This document shows positions 61,289 to 64,000 of a stretch of 64,000 bases of DNA, piece after piece. How positions within the stretch are numbered: the stretch's first letter is position 1; each line of letters starts with the position of its first letter. The stretch comes from Allostella vacuolata (GTDB lineage Bacteria > Pseudomonadota > Alphaproteobacteria > ATCC43930 > Allostellaceae). The translations under genes were made by a program, and so were the position numbers. The notes under the pieces were generated by a model. That model was not told where the DNA came from. It saw only the letters and a list, made by a program, of their open reading frames with translations, and did no database searches. The stretch is from NCBI GenBank assembly GCA_006739055.1, contig AP019702.1, forward strand, positions 2,815,388 to 2,879,387. Reading direction: 5' to 3'.

Positions 61289-62176
61289 TTGCAGATCGCC
61301 AGCATGACGGGCTATGCGCGCCGCGAAGGTCGCCAGGGCGAGGATTCGTGGGCCTGGGAGATCAAGAGCGTCAATGGCCGGACGCTGGAGGTGCGGTGCC
61401 GTCTGCCGGGCGGGTGCGACCACATGGAGCTGCCGGTGCGGGCCGCGGTCAACGAACGGCTGAAGCGCGGCAACGTGTCGGTCACCCTGGCCCTGGCCCG
61501 GCGCGGCGGCGGCCAGAAGCTGGCCGTCAACGAGGCGCTGCTGGAGCAGGTCATCCAGCTGATGAAGGGCCTGGAGCAGCGACTCGACGCCGCGCCGCCG
61601 CGGCTCGACGGCGTGCTCGGCATCCGGGGCATCCTGGAGACGGTGGAGGAGCAGCCGGATCCCGACGCGGTCGAGGCGCGCGACCGGGCGATCCTGGCCG
61701 ACTTCGCGGTCGCGCTCGACATGCTGGCGGCGGGACGGGCGGAGGAGGGCGCGCGCCTGCTGCAGGTGCTGTCGCTGCGCCTGGACGAGATCGCGGGCCA
61801 CGTCGCGGCGGCGGCGGCGAACGCCGCCACCCAGCCGGCGGCGATCCGCGACCGTCTGCTGGGCCAGATCTCGGCGCTGCTGCAGGGCGCCAACCCGGTC
61901 GCGCCCGAGCGGCTGGCGCAGGAGGTGGCGCTGCTCGCCTCCAAGGCCGACATCCGCGAGGAGATCGACCGGCTTCATGCCCACATCGCCGCCGCCCGCG
62001 CCATGCTGGCGGAGGGCGGCGCGGTCGGGCGCCGGCTCGACTTCCTGTGCCAGGAGTTCAATCGCGAGGCCAACACGCTGTGCTCCAAGTCGGGCGACAT
62101 CGCCCTGACGCGGATCGGGCTCGACCTCAAGTCGGCCATCGAACAGCTGCGCGAGCAGATCCAGAACATCGAATAG
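61289..62176 (+). CDS. yicC: YicC-family endoribonuclease
   Basis: The 295-residue protein has the YicC N-terminal domain SMTGYARREG ... SVNGRTLEVRCRLPGG and C-terminal DUF1732 with RLDFLCQEFNREANTLCSKSGD. E. coli YicC cleaves RNA in small-RNA control. Start TTG 61289 follows GGAAGG; ATG 61304 gives MTGYARREG and is also possible. It precedes gmk, its usual neighbour. Confidence 0.9.
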   Translation: MQIASMTGYARREGRQGEDSWAWEIKSVNGRTLEVRCRLPGGCDHMELPVRAAVNERLKRGNVSVTLALARRGGGQKLAVNEALLEQVIQLMKGLEQRLDAAPPRLDGVLGIRGILETVEEQPDPDAVEARDRAILADFAVALDMLAAGRAEEGARLLQVLSLRLDEIAGHVAAAAANAATQPAAIRDRLLGQISALLQGANPVAPERLAQEVALLASKADIREEIDRLHAHIAAARAMLAEGGAVGRRLDFLCQEFNREANTLCSKSGDIALTRIGLDLKSAIEQLREQIQNIE

Positions 62177-62220
62177 TCCGAACATCGAGGAGCCCCGGCG
62201 CGTCCGGGGGAAGGAAGTCC

Positions 62221-62856
62221 ATGGAGCCGAACATTTCGCGCCGCGGCATGATGCTGGTGCTGTCGTCGCCGTCCGGGGCCGGCAAGACGTCGATCTCGCG
62301 CCGCGTCCTGGCCCAGGAACCGGGCCTGAAGATGTCGGTGTCGATGACGACCCGCACCCGCCGCCCGGGCGAGGCGGAAGGGGTCGACTACCAGTTCGTC
62401 GACCTGACCACCTTCAACCTGATGGTCAACCGGCGCGAGTTCCTGGAATACGCCAAGGTCTTCGACAACTACTACGGCACCCCGCGCGCCAGCGTAGAGA
62501 AGGAACTGGCCGAGGGCCGCGACGTGCTGTTCGACATCGACTGGCAGGGTACCCAGACGATGGCCCAGGCGGCACGCAATGACCTTGTCAGCATCTTCAT
62601 CCTGCCGCCATCGACCGCCGAGCTGGAGCGCCGGCTGCGCAGCAGGGCTCGCGATTCGGCCGACGAGGTGGCCCGGCGGATGGCGCGCGCGGCCGACGAG
62701 ATGAGCCACTGGCCGGAATACGACTACGTCCTGGTGAACCGCGACCTCGACGAGAGCGTCGCCCGGGTGCGGGCGATCCTGTGCGCGGAGCGGCTGCGGC
62801 GGCAGCGCCAGCCGGGCCTGGCCGAGTTCGTGAAGGGGCTGCGCGAAGGGCAGTGA
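62221..62856 (+). CDS. gmk: Guanylate kinase
   Basis: The 211-residue kinase converts GMP to GDP. P-loop SSPSGAGKTS, GMP-binding SMTTRTRRPGEAEGVDY and FLEYAKVFDNYYGTP, and lid-region RSRARDS are intact. ATG 62221 follows GGGGGAAGGAA. Confidence 0.96.
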   Translation: MEPNISRRGMMLVLSSPSGAGKTSISRRVLAQEPGLKMSVSMTTRTRRPGEAEGVDYQFVDLTTFNLMVNRREFLEYAKVFDNYYGTPRASVEKELAEGRDVLFDIDWQGTQTMAQAARNDLVSIFILPPSTAELERRLRSRARDSADEVARRMARAADEMSHWPEYDYVLVNRDLDESVARVRAILCAERLRRQRQPGLAEFVKGLREGQ

Positions 62857-63128
62857 CGCCCGGCGCGCACCGTTGGGAGGCGCGCCGCAGAAATACAGTA
62901 ACTTCGTAACTTGATGCTTGCGTTGCGCCGTTCGGCTGGCATATACAGTGACTTGTTGATGCCTTGCAGGCGTCACCGCCGCCTGAAGAGACGCCTGGCA
63001 AGCGTCGAAACGGGAAACCGTAGCGGCAGCCCTGGCGATCACCGGTGTGGGTATCAAATTCGCCCCCCCGTATACCCTCGCCGGCTCCAGTCCGCCCGAC
63101 CGTCGGGGCTGCCGTGCCTTCCTCGCCG

Positions 63129-63154
63129 CCCCCTGCGCTCCTCCGCGCAGGGGG
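63129..63154 (+). terminator. GC-rich hairpin downstream of gmk
   Basis: CCCCCTGCGC and GCGCAGGGGG form a perfect 10-bp stem with a TCCTCC loop. It lies 270 bases past gmk and before the XRE promoter; it may terminate read-through. No T-run. Confidence 0.45.
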
Positions 63155-63182
63155 CACCCACTTTCCGATGGACCTTCCGGCA

Positions 63183-63212
63183 GTTATCCAGTAACTCAAT
63201 GATATGGATAAC
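63183..63212. promoter_or_regulatory. Dyad upstream of XRE gene (candidate autoregulatory operator)
   Basis: GTTATCC (63183-63189) and GGATAAC (63206-63212) are perfect 7-base arms around a 16-base AT-rich core with CAGTAACTC, 32 bases before the regulator start. Spacing suits a helix-turn-helix dimer. Confidence 0.45.
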
Positions 63213-63243
63213 CGATCAACCCGATGATGAGCGGAGGTTGGTA

Positions 63244-63555
63244 ATGTACGCGCAGTATGTGCGTTCGGCTGACCATGCGCGGCAGCTTCGCCAGGAAGCG
63301 GGCCGCTGGCTGCGCTCGTGTCGGGAGGCCCGCTCGATGACCCAGCGGGATCTGGCGGAGCGCGTGGGGCTGCGCTACTACACCTTCATATCGCAGATCG
63401 AGGGCGGGCACGGGCGTATTCCGCCCGATCAGTACGAGGCATGGGCGCGCGCGCTCGACATCGAGCCGCGGGAGTTTGCCAAGGCCATGCTTCGGCACTA
63501 TGACCCGTTCACATTCCGGCTGCTGTTTCCGGAAGAGGTGGCGGTTTCCGCCTAG
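63244..63555 (+). CDS. XRE-family helix-turn-helix regulator
   Basis: The 103-residue protein has an XRE domain at about residues 17-75 (LRSCREARSMTQRDLAERVGLRYYTFISQIEGGHGRIPPDQYEAWARAL) and a C-terminal FRLLFPEE tail. It resembles a small family of single-domain regulators common in Rhodospirillales-type genomes. ATG 63244 follows GGAGG; earlier in-frame ATGs lie in the dyad region. It is followed by the partial gene at 63601, which may be its operon partner. Confidence 0.85.
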   Translation: MYAQYVRSADHARQLRQEAGRWLRSCREARSMTQRDLAERVGLRYYTFISQIEGGHGRIPPDQYEAWARALDIEPREFAKAMLRHYDPFTFRLLFPEEVAVSA

Positions 63556-63600
63556 GGCCGGGCAGCCCGTGCCCGTCGGCGTCAGGTACCGGAGGACCTA

Positions 63601-64000
63601 GTGGGGGACGTGATCGAGCTGTTCGGGTCGCAGGCGCGATCGGGCGGCTGGACCGAACAGGAAAAGGCGGAACTGTACCGTGCGGCCAGCCTGCTGGGCG
63701 CGCAGGGGCTGCCGTTCGACAGCGAGTTCGGCGCGACCGACGACGGCGACCCGTGGTTCCTGTTCATCAGCCGCGGCACGGGCGAGGTGCTGGCGCACTT
63801 CGCGCGCATCGACGGCACTTTCGTCGTCCACCATGCCGCGGCCGACGTGGTCTTCGAGGCCCGCGAGATCCGGGATCTCGTCGACCGGGTCCTGCTGTTC
63901 CCGGACCGGGCGATCGGACGGGCATCCGGCGATGCATTCCATTCGCACGTTGCCGTCACCTTTGCCGCGCTCGGCCTGGCGCTGGAAGGGCTGACGCAGT
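63601..64000 (+). CDS. Hypothetical protein, cut by the window end
   Basis: A frame from GTG 63601 (after GGAGGA) stays open to the window end, 133 residues. It reads VIELFGSQARSGGWTEQEKAELYRAASLLG, then a beta-rich part with DDGDPWFLFISRGTGEVLAHFARIDGTFVVHH. No known domain is recognised; the remainder outside the window may carry one. It is 45 bases after the XRE gene in the same direction. Confidence 0.65.
   Translation, partial: MGDVIELFGSQARSGGWTEQEKAELYRAASLLGAQGLPFDSEFGATDDGDPWFLFISRGTGEVLAHFARIDGTFVVHHAAADVVFEAREIRDLVDRVLLFPDRAIGRASGDAFHSHVAVTFAALGLALEGLTQ

Larger units (their letters stand above)
62857..63243. other. Gene-free stretch with repeats and dyads before the XRE gene
   Basis: No gene is seen between gmk and the XRE regulator. 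ATACAGTAACTT at 62893-62904 and ATACAGTGACTT at 62943-62954 are direct repeats, and CAGTAACT recurs at 63189-63196 inside the dyad near the regulator. These may be binding sites for that regulator. A GC-rich hairpin lies at 63129-63154. Confidence 0.4.

Noticed and set aside
63000-63110. Possible structured RNA (tmRNA or tRNA-like 3' end CCGGCTCCA)
   Set aside because: No matching acceptor strand, T-arm or tag reading frame could be found.

Overview
The window is a 64 kb chromosomal segment of a high-GC Gram-negative bacterium, most likely an alphaproteobacterium of the Rhodospirillales type. The basis is gene order and gene families: rpsF-rpsR-DUF2232-rplI, fabD-fabG-acpP-fabF-mltG-yicC-gmk, dnaB-alr-radA-cvpA-purF, DUF2794, a short GreB-like factor, squalene-hopene cyclase and many periplasmic-binding-protein transporters. 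Coding density is high, GTG/TTG starts and 1-4 base stop/start overlaps are frequent, and no tRNA, rRNA, CRISPR array or insertion sequence was found. Species-level identity cannot be read from the sequence.

Left part (1-24.9 kb) is mostly accessory metabolism and transport. It holds a phasin-like fragment, a GreB-like factor, a dienelactone hydrolase and a phospholipase D with YbhN-like and EEP-family partners (the ybhP/ybhO/ybhN set of E. coli). A catabolic operon follows at 6.7-14.6 kb: amidohydrolase, complete branched-chain (Liv-type) ABC importer, IclR regulator, 4-OT tautomerase and SMP-30 lactonase. Next come a MASE1 histidine kinase, a Cys-phosphatase, an MsbA-like exporter, the remnant of an ABC ATPase with an internal deletion, an intact polar amino-acid ABC importer and a divergent otnC/otnK pair.

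Middle part (24.9-36.7 kb): a MetX-like esterase, a TAXI-TRAP transporter, a TPP riboswitch followed by thiO-thiS-thiG, two small conserved genes (LprI-like and DUF2794), and the yfgM-bamB-der operon of outer-membrane and ribosome assembly.

Right part (36.5-64 kb) is largely housekeeping. A long minus-strand run is read dnaB-alr-mlaE-mlaF-radA-cvpA-purF-SDR-gdpD-small lipoprotein. A second minus-strand run is rpsF-rpsR-DUF2232-rplI-shc. Between them lies an accessory block (46.4-53.5 kb) with a cyclopropane synthase, an AT-rich island, a large secreted FG-GAP/Ig-like/RTX protein whose frame breaks in a proline-codon tract, and a squalene-hopene cyclase. Divergent from rpsF is the fatty-acid cluster fabD-fabG-acpP-fabF, then mltG, yicC, gmk, an XRE regulator and a partial gene.

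The strongest unusual signals are: a ~120 bp palindromic element present three times beside gene 3' ends; the frame break in the FG-GAP/RTX gene; a thiO gene with no ATG/GTG/TTG start, whose ribosome-binding site lies inside the TPP aptamer; the internally deleted ABC ATPase; and several perfect dyads that look like operators.
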